Source of the DNA: Chlorella sorokiniana
Taxonomy: Eukaryota > Chlorophyta > Trebouxiophyceae > Chlorellales > Chlorellaceae
Reading direction: 5' to 3'
Assembly (NCBI GenBank): GCA_025917655.1
Contig: CP084611.1
Coordinates: 372,001 to 436,000 of the forward strand
DNA: 64,000 nt
Made by a program: the position numbers and the translations under genes. Within the stretch, counting starts at the first letter, position 1; each line of letters opens with the position of its first letter. Of this stretch, positions 11,401 to 23,246 are shown one piece after another. Below the pieces are notes generated by a model, which saw only the letters and a program-made list of their open reading frames with translations, did not search any database and was not told where the DNA came from.

Positions 11401-14400
11401 GCATGGCGCAGCGCTGGAGTTCAGGCTGGCCAGCGGAATTGCAGTGTGTTGTCGCCTTTCACAGGGGCTCCCCGCTGGACCGTGCCTCGTCTTTTGTGGC
11501 ATCCTCCGCTCCTGATCCCGACTCATGTCCCCGTCGGCGTCACCCCTGCGCAACAACACCCCCCCACACACACACACACACACACGCGCGCCACCAACCC
11601 TGCAGAGGCCATTGACGCGATGACGGCTGCTGTGGCGTTCAACCGCGGCCTCGCCGCGCTTTCTTCCGACGCTGAGGTCATCGCGGGCGTGGGCCCCACC
11701 TCTGTGCTGGGGGCGCCTGGGAGGCGGCCGAGGGCGCTCCAAGGAGCTCCGCGAACTCTTCAAGTGGGCGCTGTTTTCGGCTGCCTGGGGCGCACATTGG
11801 CGTGCTGTGCCCTTGCCTTCCTCTTGGCTGCCGGCTCCTCCTCCTTCTGCTGGGTGGCCTGACATGCTGGACGTCGTGCTGCATGCTGCCGCCGCCGCGC
11901 CTGCACCTGCACCGCCCCTTGGGAGGGCGCCAGAGTGAGGAAAAAAATTCTGTTGCCTTCCTCTTGAGCAACGGCACAAGACCGTTTGACCGTGATCTGT
12001 TCTACACGAGATTTCTGACTGGCCACAACCCCTCCTGCATGCCCGCCGCCACGCGCTGCCGCTGGCCGCCTGCCGCAGCCAGCTGATCATGCGACCTGTC
12101 GGTCTGCCAGCCTCCTTAACCAACTCATCTCAAGTCTGATTTGTCGGCCGAGACGGTCGGCCCTCTTCCCGCTCGGTCCCTAACTTTCTTCCCCCTTTTC
12201 CCGCGCTTTCCACCCCCCGCAGGGTGTTCCTGGAGGAGCGCATCCTCAGGGACGGAGCCTTCTCGGATGGTCTGGAGGCCGATGCCGCGGAGCTCAAGAC
12301 GCTGATGGGCCTGGGCAACAAGGAGGCGGCCGAGATCCAGGCCGACGTGAAGCAGGCCGCGTACAAGTGAGCGCCCCTGTTTGCTGCGTCCTGTTTTGGG
12401 GGGGGTGGTCAGGGGGCTGCTTAGGGCGGTGTGGATGCTGCTTTTGGCAGGGAGTGTGTGTGCTTGTGTGGGGGCTAGCACAGCAGCGGGGCTGATGCTG
12501 GCGCCAGGCCCCGTCCCGGGCCTGGTCCTGGCTGCCCCCTGCCTTACTCCCCGCCTTGCTTCTGGCCTCCACTCGTGCACCTGACCTCACACTCTGCACC
12601 CCACCCTACCCCGTCCCCCCGCCCACCGCAGGCGCCTGCTGCGCGAGGAGGTGACCAGCGGCCGGCTGGCGGCCGCCGAGAGCAAGGCCGAGGTGCTGGG
12701 AGACCTGGTGGAGCGCGTGCGCTTCGATGCGGGTGTGTGTGCTGCGGTACCGCAACCTGTACTGCCCCTGCCGCCGCTGCTGCTGCACGCAGGGGCGTCG
12801 CTACACTGCACGCTGCCTCGTCGCCAAGCCCGCCACGCGCTGTGCGCACTGAAGCGGGTGGCCGCTGTGCAGGTGCTGCAGCTGGGAAGCGAAGCCTGCG
12901 CTCCGTCGTCTTGCTCCCTTGAACCGCAATTTATTGTTGTGCCACGCCTGCAGACGCTGCCCGCGCCTTCCACGAGTCGCTGTACAAGCAGAAGCTGGCC
13001 AGCCTGCTGGAGAAGAAGCGGCTGAGCGACGAGGACGACGCGAGCCTGCGGGAGATGCAGGCGCGCCGCGCTGCGCAGGCCGCCACCACCTCGTTTCATT
13101 GCCTCCTGTTTTCCGACATGTTGCTGGCTATCCTTTCTGTTTGCCGGGTTCATGTGTGCTTGTTTCCACTGCAACTGCTGGCCCCTATCCGCCTGCCCCT
13201 GCTCGCCAGTCTACAGTGTGGACATTCGCTGCGACGCCCCCTTCATTCTCCCCCTTTTTTGCCCGCCGTCCCTCCCTGCTGCAGGTCCAGCTGTGCATCC
13301 AGAACGAGGAGCGCGACCGCATCCACGCGGACCAGTGCGGCACCCTCTTCCGGGACGCAGTCAACGACGCGCTGGCGGCAGGTGCGTGCGTCTTGACCGC
13401 CGAGGTCGACCGTTGCTGCCGCGCGAGCTGCCATGCGGATGCTGGAGCGGGGCGAAGGGGGCAGGGAGGGCTGCCCGACCTCTCGTCTCGTCATGGGTTG
13501 CTTGCCCTGCCTGGCTGGAGCTGCCGGGAAGCTGCACCTTGTGTCTGCGGACCCACCGTCTTTGTGCTTTGCGCTGCAACATTCCCCGTGCCGCATGCTA
13601 CAGGCATTGAGACCTTCAGCTTCCAGGACCGCGAGCGCGTGCAGAAGGCGTTCAACGACCTGCGCATGGATCGCGCCGCCGCCAAGGCCGTGCTGCGCGA
13701 CTGTGCCCGCAAGTGAGGGCCACAGCCTGCCTGTCCCGGGGTTTGCGACCTTGTGCAGGAGCTGCACTGACGCCGCGTCACGCCCGCCCCCTGGTTGCGT
13801 TCCCGGCCGGTGCACGGCTGCGGCGGGCAGGGTGCTGAGCACTGGATCGACGGTTGTTGCTGTCCTGCCTGGTACCGCAGGTACTTCCTGCAGTTCATCA
13901 CGCAGTCCCGCAACACCCGCAACCGCCTGGACGCCAGCAAGGAGCTGAAGAAGCTGGTCTTCTTCTCCAACATTGTCGTCACGCCGCTGCTGGAAGACCT
14001 CAAGGTGGGTGCTGCGCCCAGCCGTGACTTTGACGGTCGAGGTTTATTTTTGAGTGGGCATCGACGGTTGACCGGGGGCAGCCGCGGCGTGGGTTGTGCG
14101 GCCACGTTTCAGACGGCCCCGGGGTCGCCTCGCCAGCTTCACCTCCGCCGCGCTGATGTGTGCCTGCTGGCCCTGTGCATCCTCGCCTTCCACAGACCGA
14201 GGAGGAGAAGAAGGCGGAGGCGGAGGCCGCCCAGAAGCAGAAGGAGATGATGGAGATGATGCGCAAGGCGCAGGAGGAGGCTGCTGCCAAAGCCAAGGCG
14301 GAGGCGGAGGGCGCGCCTGCCGAGACGGAGGGCGAGAAGAAGGAGGAGGGAGAGGGCAAGGAGGAGGGCGCCGCCGCAGCCAAGGAGGAAGACACCTCTG

Positions 14401-17167
14401 CTGCTGAGGCGGAGGTGAAGGAGCTGCTGGCGGAGGCCACCGCTGCCGCAGACAAGGAGGACGCAGAGGCGGCGGCGGCGGCGGCCGCCGACGCCGACAG
14501 CGGCAAGGTCAAGTCGCTGGAGAAGGCGGAGACGGCGGCGGCGGCGCGGGCGACCGGGAGGCGGTGTCGGAGGGCGGCCCGCTGATGAAGAGCCAGAAGG
14601 ACATCACGCTGGCGGACGACCTGGACGTGCGCGACCGGTGCGCTTTCTTCCCCGCCTGCCTTCTCAACTTCTCCAAACTTCTCCAATGCTTCATGCTCTT
14701 GCTTCTTGTCGGCTGCTGGCTGCGCCACCCGCCCCGCCGCCCGCCGCACTGTGCTTCCCGTCGTGCCGCCCATCCTGCGGCCTGCGGGGATGCACCCCCT
14801 GCCTGGCAGCCTGGCGGCTGGCTGCACGCTGGGCGCGCTGCGCTCGCGCGGCACCGCCTGCAAACCCGCTCCCCCTGCGCTCCCTCCCCGCCCCCTGCAG
14901 CACCGACATCTACCGCAACTTCCTGCTGTACTGCATGACGGGCGACGTGGTGCAGGGGCCCATGGGGGTCACCATGGTCACTGGTGAGGCCACCCCGCTG
15001 TGCTTGTTCCTTCCGGTTGTTCTTCTTGCTGTTGTTTCCGGTGTTCATGTTGGTGCGTTGTCGTTCTCCTGCCCCGTCTGCCTGTTGTTCTGTTGGACTC
15101 CCTTCAGCCGGCACGCTGCCGACCCGCTGTTTGAACGCGGGGCCTCAAGCTAAGGCCGACAGCTGTTTGAACACACGGCCTCCTTGCCGCAGAGCGGGAC
15201 GAGGGCGAGTTTGCGCGGCTGTCGCAGCTGGGCGACATCCTGGGCCTGTCCCAGATGGACGTGTACCAGGTGGGCGGGGGCGGTACCGCTGTACCGCTGG
15301 CAGTACGGCGGTACAGAGGCCTTCCCGCATGCATCTTTTGCTGGCACTGCCCATTGTCGGCAGCCCGGCCGGTGCATTGCTGCCGTTGTCGTGGGGCGCG
15401 TGCTGCAGTTCCAAACATGGCCCCTCCCCCTGAGCCACGTCAACTACTGTCGCTTTCCTATGCACATTGCTGGCCTTCCCCACTCGCCGCCAACATCAGC
15501 TCCCCTTGCCCCTTCCCCCTTGGGCAGGTGCACACCGGCATGGCGGAGCAGGCCTTCAAGCAGCAGGTGCAGGGGGTGCTGGGCGACGGCATGCTGACGC
15601 CCGACCGCGCGGCAGCTCTCGAGAAGCTGCGCGAGCAAATGGGGCTGCCCAAGGAGAACGCCGACAAGATCATCCGCGGCTTCACCAACCAGAAGGCCAT
15701 CGCTGGCATGCAGGTGGGTGCCCCCCCCCCGCCGCCGCCTGCTCCGCCACCCGATTCCTATCCCTCCCTAATTGGCTGCCTTTGTTGTGAGCCTGCCGCC
15801 CCCGCCCCGGCGCGTCCCGCGGCTTGCTCGCAGCGTATTCTCCTGCGTTTTGCCGCTGGCTAAGTCGCCCATGGCCGCCTTGGCAGGGCTGCAGCCTACT
15901 GTTGCCGACCGTCCTCTCACCTCGGCCGCTGCCCCTTCCACTTCTCCGCAGTCGCTCAAGGCGCAGGGGCGGCTGACCCTTGACAAGGTGCTGGAGATCA
16001 AGGAGGCGGGGGTGGATGTGGGGTCGGTGCTGGGCGAGGACGCGCGGAACCAGCTGTACCGCTCGGAGGTGAGCGGGCGTATCGCCGACGTTGCACCTCC
16101 TTCGCCTCCTGTCTTCTTTTCCGTTACTTTTGCCCTCTACCTTACCTCACTTTCTCACTGACCCCCCCCCCCCCACCCTCTTTCACGCACACGCCACAGG
16201 TGGTGGAGCGCCTGTCCGACGGTACCGGCGACTTCTCGTCGGAGCGCATGCTGCAGCAGCTGCCTGCGGAGCTGGGCCTGGACGCGGGCAAGGCCGCCAA
16301 GACGGTGGTGGAGCTGGCCAAGGAGCGCAAACGCACCACGCTGGTGCAGGTGGGCACCGAGTGGTGCGGCGGGCGGCGCTGCATTGCAATACAACCGGGG
16401 CCCTGAGTCGGTCCACTCAGTTCGGGCTACTCACTCGGGTGTTCGGCTGCCCGGGCCGCCCTGCTGGCCCGGGCTGTCCCTCTTGCTTGTGTTTGACAGT
16501 GTGTTTCCAAGTGTGCGGCGGCTGACACGTCTTGCTGCCCCGTGCCGCCCTTCCGCCTCCCCCGGCAGGCCATCTCCTTCCTGCGCCAGAAGAAGGTGGG
16601 CGAGGCGGCCAAGGCCGTCAACAACCTGGTTTCCTGCGAGGCGGCGGTGCCCAGCGAGGCGCCCGCTCAGTGGAGCGAGAAGGAGGAGCTGGCTGACCTA
16701 TTCTCGGCCTATGTGTCCAAGGTGAGGTGACAGCGGACAGACAGGCATTGGTGTCCAGGAAGTTGGAAAGACCTTGGTGTCTGGGAGAAAGAGGCGTTGG
16801 TGTCTACGAAACCACTGGGTGCTGCAACGGGAGCAGCGACCGCCCAGGGAGGTGTCACGTTCGTGCTCTGTGTGTCAACGGGTGCTATGGTGCTTGGCGG
16901 GCGCCACACCAAGCGGTTGTGCCGCGGGTCTGGTGCTCTCGCTCCGCTCCCGCCAACTCCTCGATTGTGCCGCCCTGCCCCTGTTTACGCCTTGCCTCGG
17001 TGGCTTGCGCCCCTCCCGCCTTTGCAGGAGTCGGCCCCGAGAAGCAGGCGGTCGTGCAGAAGCTGCTGGGCCTGAGCGAGGAGGAGGCCGAGAACCTGCG
17101 GGCGGTGGTTGCGGCAGGCGGCTTCAAGATTGCGGCGGAGGAGGCGGAGGAGGCGGCCTTCTTCTGA
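8404..17167 (+). CDS. TIC110: TIC110, chloroplast inner-envelope protein import component
   Basis: Tic110 sits in the inner chloroplast envelope and links incoming preproteins to stromal chaperones. Exon 1 (8404-8658) encodes a basic, Ser/Ala-rich leader with a transit-cleavage-like AQVTVAAA. Exons 2-3 (8834-8978, 9198-9361) hold two N-terminal membrane helices (MYVVGAALAAGLGGAGFVGA; AQYAAGAAGAALGAVLARQL). Then follow family-specific blocks: AHIEVGRRILRGRLEAG, ARKTFQKLIYVSNLVFGDRQ, VYVAKRDNAKGIFKQYL, VFLEERILRDGAFSDG, TDIYRNFLLYCMTGDVV and MAEQAFKQQVQGVLGDGML, ending FKIAAEEAEEAAFF at TGA 17165-17167. A Glu/Lys/Ala-rich insert (14200-14530) interrupts the solenoid. There are about 25 exons. 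The intron after 10633 uses a GC donor; the one after 13060 probably does too. Frame offsets near 11710, 14545 and 17033 each look like one missing base. Confidence 0.95.
11568..11590. repeat. (CA)n microsatellite
   Basis: A short CA dinucleotide run sits just upstream of the 3' splice site of a TIC110 intron, where it forms part of a pyrimidine-rich tract. Confidence 0.8.
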
Positions 17168-17715
17168 GCTGTTTTTTCATAGTGCTCTGCAGCTTCGCTG
17201 AGGCCCAAGCCCTGCTCTGATAGTCCCTTCTCGCCTGCACCCTCCGCGCTGGCAACCCCGCGGCGCATTGCCGCGGGCAGGCCAGCCGCGGTGCCTGCCA
17301 CGATTTCATTGCTGCTTTCCCGCGCTCCCTTTTCCGACGTTTGTTCCTGCCGCCCTTTCTTCCCCCTCGCAACGCAACGACGTGTCGACAATGCACCCGC
17401 CCGGCCGCTGCGCACCCTTCAAACGCATGGCCACGCGCCCGTCGCCCGGCTTGCCTGACGCTGTGTGTGTGGGCGGCGCCCGTTTTTCCGTCACTTTGCT
17501 TCATACTCTCTCCTGCAGCCTTGCCTTATACGCCCACCGCTGCGGGCAATCCGAATGATTCATTGCAGACAGTAGGCACTGTAATCACATCGGCCTGCTG
17601 CCAAGTCCAAAGGGGTTTGCGCTGCCGCCATGTCGCAGGCCTTATGCATGTGAATGTGCACCCGTAAGTTTCATCGGCGTCATTCATGCGTTACACGATT
17701 CGCGTGAACGCCACA
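17168..17715. other. Intergenic region between TIC110 and LOG
   Basis: About 550 bases without a convincing gene. It contains the TIC110 3' end and the LOG promoter, with pyrimidine-rich tracts around 17300-17370 and 17490-17530. Confidence 0.4.
17580..17584 (+). terminator. Possible polyadenylation signal TGTAA for TIC110
   Basis: TGTAA is the usual poly(A) signal of chlorophyte green algae. This copy lies about 415 bases after the TIC110 stop on the same strand, a plausible 3' UTR length. Only position and sequence support it. Confidence 0.4.
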
Positions 17716-19103
17716 ATGGGCGATGCTGCGCCCCCGTTCGGAGGTTCAAGAAAATTGCGGTGTTCTGCGGGGCGAGCAGCGGCAGCAACCCAGTATACAT
17801 CCAAGCCGCTCAACAATTGGGCGAGGAAATGGCTGCGCGAGGCATCGGCCTTGTCTACGGGGTAGGCGGCAGCGGCGGGCCCAGCTACGCGGCGCCGCCA
17901 ACGGTTGCCCTGAGCGGCGGTGGCTGAGCTGGAATGGCGCTGCATCCCTGGGCCTGCCTGGACTCCCAGCCAACCGCTACCGCGTGATTGATGCCAGCTT
18001 CCCAAGGTTGCAATCACACTGCCCGGCCCGTGCCCCCATCCAGGGCGGCAATGTGGGCCTGATGGGGGCGGTGGCGGAGGCGGTGGGCTCGCGGCTTGGC
18101 GGCGAGGCCGTCATCGGCGTGATCCCAGAGGCGCTGGCGCCGCGGGAGGTGGGGGGCACTCATTTGGTTGGCAGGGAGTTGAAGTGGATTGAATTGAAGG
18201 GGGCAGGGTGAGGAGCTGCTTGAGTGCCGGGAGCTCAGGCCATGAAACCGCCACCCCCACACATCACACGCACTGTTCCACATCCATCCCCGCCTGAGCA
18301 GATCAGCGGTACGAGCGTGGGCGAGATCCGTGTGGTGCAGTCGATGCACGAGCGCAAGGCGATGATGTTTGAGGAGGCGGACGCGTTCATCACCATCCCG
18401 GGCGGTGGGCCGACAGCTGGCGGCATGCCTGCTAGCTCCCGGCTCAAACAGCGGCAGCAGCAGCCGCCAGCTCGGCCCCTGGGGAGCGGCGCGTGCTTCC
18501 CAGCCTTTTGGGGCAGTTTGAGCTGCTTCCAGCCTCCCAGGGCTCGTCACTTGTCCCCAGTGCCTGCACCCCCGCCGCCTTGTGCTCCCGCCACCTTTTC
18601 CCCCTCCTTCTCGCTGCCTTCCTTCCACCCCGGCCCCAGGCTACGGCACGCTGGACGAAACGCTGGAGGTGACCACCTGGCAGCAGCTGGGCTACCACGC
18701 CAAGCCGGTGGGGGTGCTCAACGTGGCCGGCTTCTTCGACAAGCTGCTGCAGTTCCTGGACCATGCCTCGGCCGAGGTGGGCAGCTGCCTCGCAGCTGCC
18801 ACGCTGGGGTTGATCACCGCCAGCAAGCCGCGGCCTCACGCGGCACCTCCGCCGCAGCCTCAGCGGTGCCTGCCCCATGCTGCCGCTAGGTTTCCGTGGC
18901 CGCCCGCCTCACCCGCCCGTTCTGCTTCCCCCTGGGGACCGCATTTCCCTTTTTCAGGGCTTCATACGGCCGGCCTCACGCGGCATTGTCGTCAGCGCTG
19001 ACACCCCAGCAAAGCTCATCGATGCGCTGGCCGCCTACCAGCCGCCCCCTCGCTCATCAAGCTGGCATCTGAGGGGAAGCTGGGGGTGCATGAGCGCGGC
19101 TGA
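17716..19103 (+). CDS. LOG family: cytokinin riboside 5'-monophosphate phosphoribohydrolase
   Basis: LOG enzymes release free cytokinin bases from their riboside monophosphates. The exons read [72 protein letters not shown] and [22 protein letters not shown]. The last split segment gives the diagnostic PGGxGTxxE motif, and the Arg and Lys of MHERK are the expected nucleotide-site residues. It ends [16 protein letters not shown] with TGA 19101-19103. The length, a little over 200 residues, is normal for the family. The ATG at 17716 is in frame with the FCGASSG block only if one C is missing in the C run near 17732, and a similar slip lies in the CCCCC run near 19045. No transit peptide is evident, so a cytosolic enzyme is inferred. 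Confidence 0.88.
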
Positions 19104-19395
19104 GGGCCGAGGCGCCGTGCGTGCGGGGGGTGAGCAGCGGCTTGGCGGCGGCGGCTTCTAATATTGCGCACGTGGCAAGCGGCGGCACAGAGGCCGCAAG
19201 CAGCGGGGCTCGTCGTGCAAGCGGCCAGCGCGTTTCCAACATCTCACAGTACACGTTTCTGAACTGGATTATTACATGCATGTGGACTTATTGTATTCTT
19301 GTTGTTCCTATTCTTTTGGTATTCGCCACAAACAGCAAGCAGCGGGGCATCAGGAGCCACATCGCAGCGGCAGGAACGCACCAGGGTGGCTCGTA
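19104..19395. other. Convergent 3' region between LOG and hydrolase paralogue B
   Basis: About 290 bases between two stop codons on opposite strands. A locally AT-rich patch (19240-19330) probably holds both transcript ends. No gene was seen. Confidence 0.4.
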
Positions 19396-22335
19396 TCACG
19401 CCAGCAGCAGCCAGACAGCTGCAGCCGCCGCTGCAGCTGCGACGCCACCCGCGGCGGCGCGCGGTGCGCCCGAGGGCGCGGGCGGCAGCGCCGGGCTGAC
19501 CGCCGCGGGGCGCCGTCGACAGCCCCCGCCAGCGCAGCAGGCTCTACAATTTTCAGCGCTTTGGCCAGATTCTCAAAGTTGCCTGCAGGGTAAACATCAA
19601 ACACGGTGGACTCAACGTTCCGGCATCACTTTGAGCAACAGAAGCTGCAAGGCATCGCTGTTGCATGCACCGCATGAAACAACGCCTTCATCATGCATCA
19701 GCAAGGCAGCGCAGCAACGCCTGCCAGCACACACCCGGCAGAACAGTTTGCAGCGCAGCAACAAGCAAGCTGCAGTGCACATGGCAAAGCGCACGGCGGT
19801 GGCCCCTCACCTGAAGCGCCGCCCTCCAGCCAGGACAGCCAGGCGGTGGCATAGTCTCCCAGGTTTGTGTGCTCGCCCCACGCAACAGCCAGTTCCTCCC
19901 TGCAGCCAGCAGGCAGAGCACGCACAGCGGGCCAGGCATCAGGACAGGAGGCCTGTGTCACGCCTGCAGGCAGCTAGGCGCTCACAAAGCCTGCTGCTGG
20001 CGGCAGCGCGGCTGAACCACGAGTGGCAGTCCGCCAAACACGCCCCCGGCCCCAGGATGCGCCCGCAGAACACGCGGTACAGCCTCGGCGGTACCGTATG
20101 ACCGCCCCATGGCCCCGCTCACTGCACGTGCTGGTACAGCACCAGCGTCGACGCTTGCTCGGTAACCGCCGGGCCGCTGTTGTTGCCGTCAAGAGAGGCT
20201 GCCGCCACCGCGCCGCCGCTGTCACCCCGCAGGGAGCCCTGGATCAGGGGCAGCAGGGCGGCCTGCAGCTCTTGCGGAGTCACCCGCTCCAGCCAGTCCT
20301 CTGCATGGACGGAGGTGGCAAAAAGAAAGGGAGTTGCTGCTTGTATTGAAGGTGGTCGGGAGAGCTCTGCATTTGGGGGAGCTTGGAAGCTGCAGGCGGC
20401 TGCTGGGCAGGACGGAAGGGGCAGGGTCCAACAACCAAGCAGCACCCGCAGCAGGCAGCAACGCAGGCCGGCCGGCCGGCTGGCGGGCGGTGGAGGCTTC
20501 AAGCAGGGCGGCTGCCGTGGGCAGTGGGCGGCATGGGCCGCCACCCTGCCCCCACCCCACCTGTGAGGTAGCCGTCGCCGTCCAGCACCCGCAGCTGGTT
20601 CTGCAGTGCGCCGTGCAGCTCCGTGGACAGCTCTGGGCTGCGGGAAGGGGGAATGATGGTTGGCAGGCAGGAGGCACGACTGTTGATTGCAGAAATGATC
20701 ACAGGCATGTCGGCAAACACAGACGCAAGTTGCTGGCGCGTGCAGCCAACCTCATCTTCTGTCTGAGCCGCCGTCCAACAGCAGAACTATAAGCGATGAC
20801 AAAGCAAGGGACTGGCAGGCACACCTGATCATTGCGTCCCGTTGTGAAAAGAAGGCGGGGGCGATTGGCGCCGGCGGCACCTCCACAGAGCCTGCCGCCA
20901 GCCCGGCATCAGCGCTGGCCGTCAGCAAAGTATCCACTTGCTGTTGGGGGGCGGGGGGGGTCGCTTCCCTTAGCGTCATGCGTACAACCCTGTTGCTTGT
21001 TGCTACGTGAGGCTGAGGCCAGGCACGTCCGCCGGGGCCGGCAGCAGGTGTAGCGGTACCGCCGAAGCCGCACCCTGGAGATGGTATTGTCCCGGCTGAA
21101 GTGCACGTAGGCGGCTGGCGGGTAAGTGTAGTTCTCTGGCCAGGGGTTGGCGGGGGAAGGCCGCAAGCTCCAATCCGATGGCCACTGCAAGCCGCAGGCC
21201 AGCCGCCAGGGATGGAAGGGGCGCAGCGCGCTGAGCGCAAGAGCGGAGCAATCCAGGACAGGGGCCAACATGAGGGAAGCAAGGTGAGGCCACGAGGAAA
21301 CAGGGAGCGGGGCCGCACCCGCCATCACGCCGTCCACGGCCATGATGGAGGGGATGCGCAGCGCCAGCGAGCCCCCAGCTGCAGAAGCCAGCAAGGGAAT
21401 GTGTGGAGGACAGGGGGAGTGGGGACCCAACAGGCAGCATTCAGATGCAACCGCCGAGTCGCCAGCGCAGCGCAGCACCGAGTGAGCTCTAATGGGGGCC
21501 GAGATGCAGTGCATGGCAGGTCGGCTGGGCAGCAGCCTGGCAGGCTCACAGGAGCAGCCGGTGAGGTAGAGGGGCGCTGCCCCAAGGCCGTGCTGCTTTT
21601 GGAAGGCTTGGATGATGTCGCGGACTGGAAAGGCGTCGGAGGCCCAGCTGCAAAGGGTGGCGTGAAGCGGCTGTGACGCGGGCGGGCACAGATACCATCA
21701 GAGGGTGCCAAGCAAGATGCCTGCCATACACATTGGTCGAGCAAGGCGTGCCAAGCTCCGAGGCAACCGCAGCCCAGCGCACACACAGCCGCAACCGGGC
21801 GTGCCCCTCCCCTCCCCCTTGCATGCCTGAAGCAGCGACCGGCGCTGCCCAGCGTCCTGTTGGCGCTGTTGATGGCCAGCAGGGCGTAGCCGCGGGCCAG
21901 GGCCTGGCGCGAGATGGACACCGCCTCCGGCATGCCGATGCACTGGGGGCACACCGAGGAGGGCGGCCAGAAGTCCTCGGCGTTGCGCCCGCACCGGTGC
22001 AGCATAACCACCAGACCGGCTGCAGTGAGGGAAGGGGACGGACATGAAGCAAGAGCCCATGGGAGAGCCGGAGCAGCTTCCAGCTTTCATGGCATGCCCT
22101 GAAGAGGCACCTCGATCCATCCTGCGCAACATCCATGAGCATAAGGGGCAGCCCAGCACCCACCAGGTTGTACAGGCAGCTCAAAAAAGAAACTGTGATC
22201 GCCGGACACGGCAGCTGTGGCCGTCAACAGTGGCTGCCCAGCGGAGTTTATCTGAGCGGCGGCGGTCGGCAGCAGCGCCAGAGCCGCCGCTGCGGCCAGC
22301 AGGGGCAGCAGCCGTGCTGCTGTGCAAGCCCACAT
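19396..22335 (-). CDS. Secretory alpha/beta-hydrolase-fold protein, paralogue B
   Basis: The ATG at 22335 opens a signal peptide (AARLLPLLAAAAALALLPTAAA). The core follows: VMLHRCGRNAEDFWPPSSVC, PQCIGMPEAVSISRQALARG and YALLAINSANRTLGSAG. A nucleophile elbow GCSSGGSLAL is split by an intron after the second Ser. Later exons give YVHFSRDN, IAPAFFSQRDAMI, LHGALQNQLRVLDGDGYLT and EELAVAWGEHTNLGDYATAW. The order resembles an uncharacterised plant alpha/beta hydrolase family with an ASSGG-type elbow; the substrate is unknown. The tail is hydrophobic (GGVAAAAAAAVWLLLA) before TGA 19396-19398, which suggests a membrane or lipid anchor. That tail is in frame only if one base is missing in the CCCC run near 19520. 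The gene is a tandem paralogue of 23247-27238, and the intron near 21835 probably uses a GC donor. Confidence 0.68.
21854..22010. repeat. 157-bp near-identical block shared by the hydrolase pair (copy B)
   Basis: This block covers the HRCGRNAEDFWPP to NSANRT exon. By eye it differs from 26705-26861 at one base (a synonymous C/G), while flanking exons and introns of the two genes are strongly diverged. Confidence 0.9.
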
Positions 22336-23246
22336 GCTTCTGGTACTTCTCGTATTGTGCCGAAGTATATCCTGATAATAGTTGGTGGCGCTGAGTTTGA
22401 ATGGAGGAGTGCCTGCAAGGCAGAACAGGTGCCAGCAGCCCTTGCCACAGGTGAGCCGTGTTCGCAGGCAACTGCGACTTAAAACGGCATGCTATCGTCG
22501 CTATACGACAATCATGCAAGTGCCATGATCTGAACCTGCGCTTTATGCTACAAAAGCGTGCGGCGCCTTACCTGCGGTGAGCAGTCTTCAACTCTCAGCT
22601 GTTCACGCCTCCCAATGATGCTCGCACGCCGGCGAGGCTCCGAAACCTGTCTGAGGTGCCACCTCAATGCGCGCTGCACCTCCCTGCTTTATACTGTCCT
22701 GCCTGTCCTGCCCCACAATCACATGTACTGCTGCCGCTCACTGCAGGCGATTAGTGCGTTCATTTACTGGTATCTGGCGATGACAGCCGTATACACGGTC
22801 GAATTATTAGAAAGGCCTGCCTTTGGCTAGACGGGAGGCCTGGAGCAGCACTAATCGCTGAAGAGGGACTGAGCGTTCTGGCAGCACCGTTCTGATGGCA
22901 CGCCAGCATGGTCGGCATGGTGCGCAATCCACGACACGCAACGTGAACGGAGCAGAAAGAACTCAGGGTGCAGGTAGAAGGGAAAGCTGAAACCGAGTCA
23001 ACCTCCTAATTGAAGGGGCAGGGTGGGAGAGAGGGACCAATAGGGGAGGAATCAAATCGGTGGGATCTGGCACGTGCATGCATTGGTTGCAGGAGGGCAG
23101 CGTTCGACATGCTGCAACACAACGGTGCAGCAGCATTGTAGACAATCGGCAGGGCCATGCCAGGGCGCCAACTCGGTTGATGTTATAAGATGCACACGCT
23201 TGCAGGGCGGAAGAAATCGGGGCCCTCTCACTGGAACACTCTTTTC
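22336..23246. other. Intergenic region between the two hydrolase paralogues
   Basis: About 910 bases between the start of paralogue B and the stop of paralogue A, both on the minus strand. It must contain the B promoter and the A 3' UTR. It is less GC-rich than the coding parts. Only short unconvincing reading frames were seen (for example 22558-22830 on the plus strand). Confidence 0.4.

Noticed and set aside
16158-16174. Long C run before a TIC110 acceptor as a frameshift site
   Set aside because: It lies within an intron polypyrimidine tract, so its length has no coding effect.
19121-20101. A 326-codon plus-strand open frame after LOG
   Set aside because: It is antisense to the C-terminal exons of hydrolase paralogue B and has no motif or splice structure of its own.
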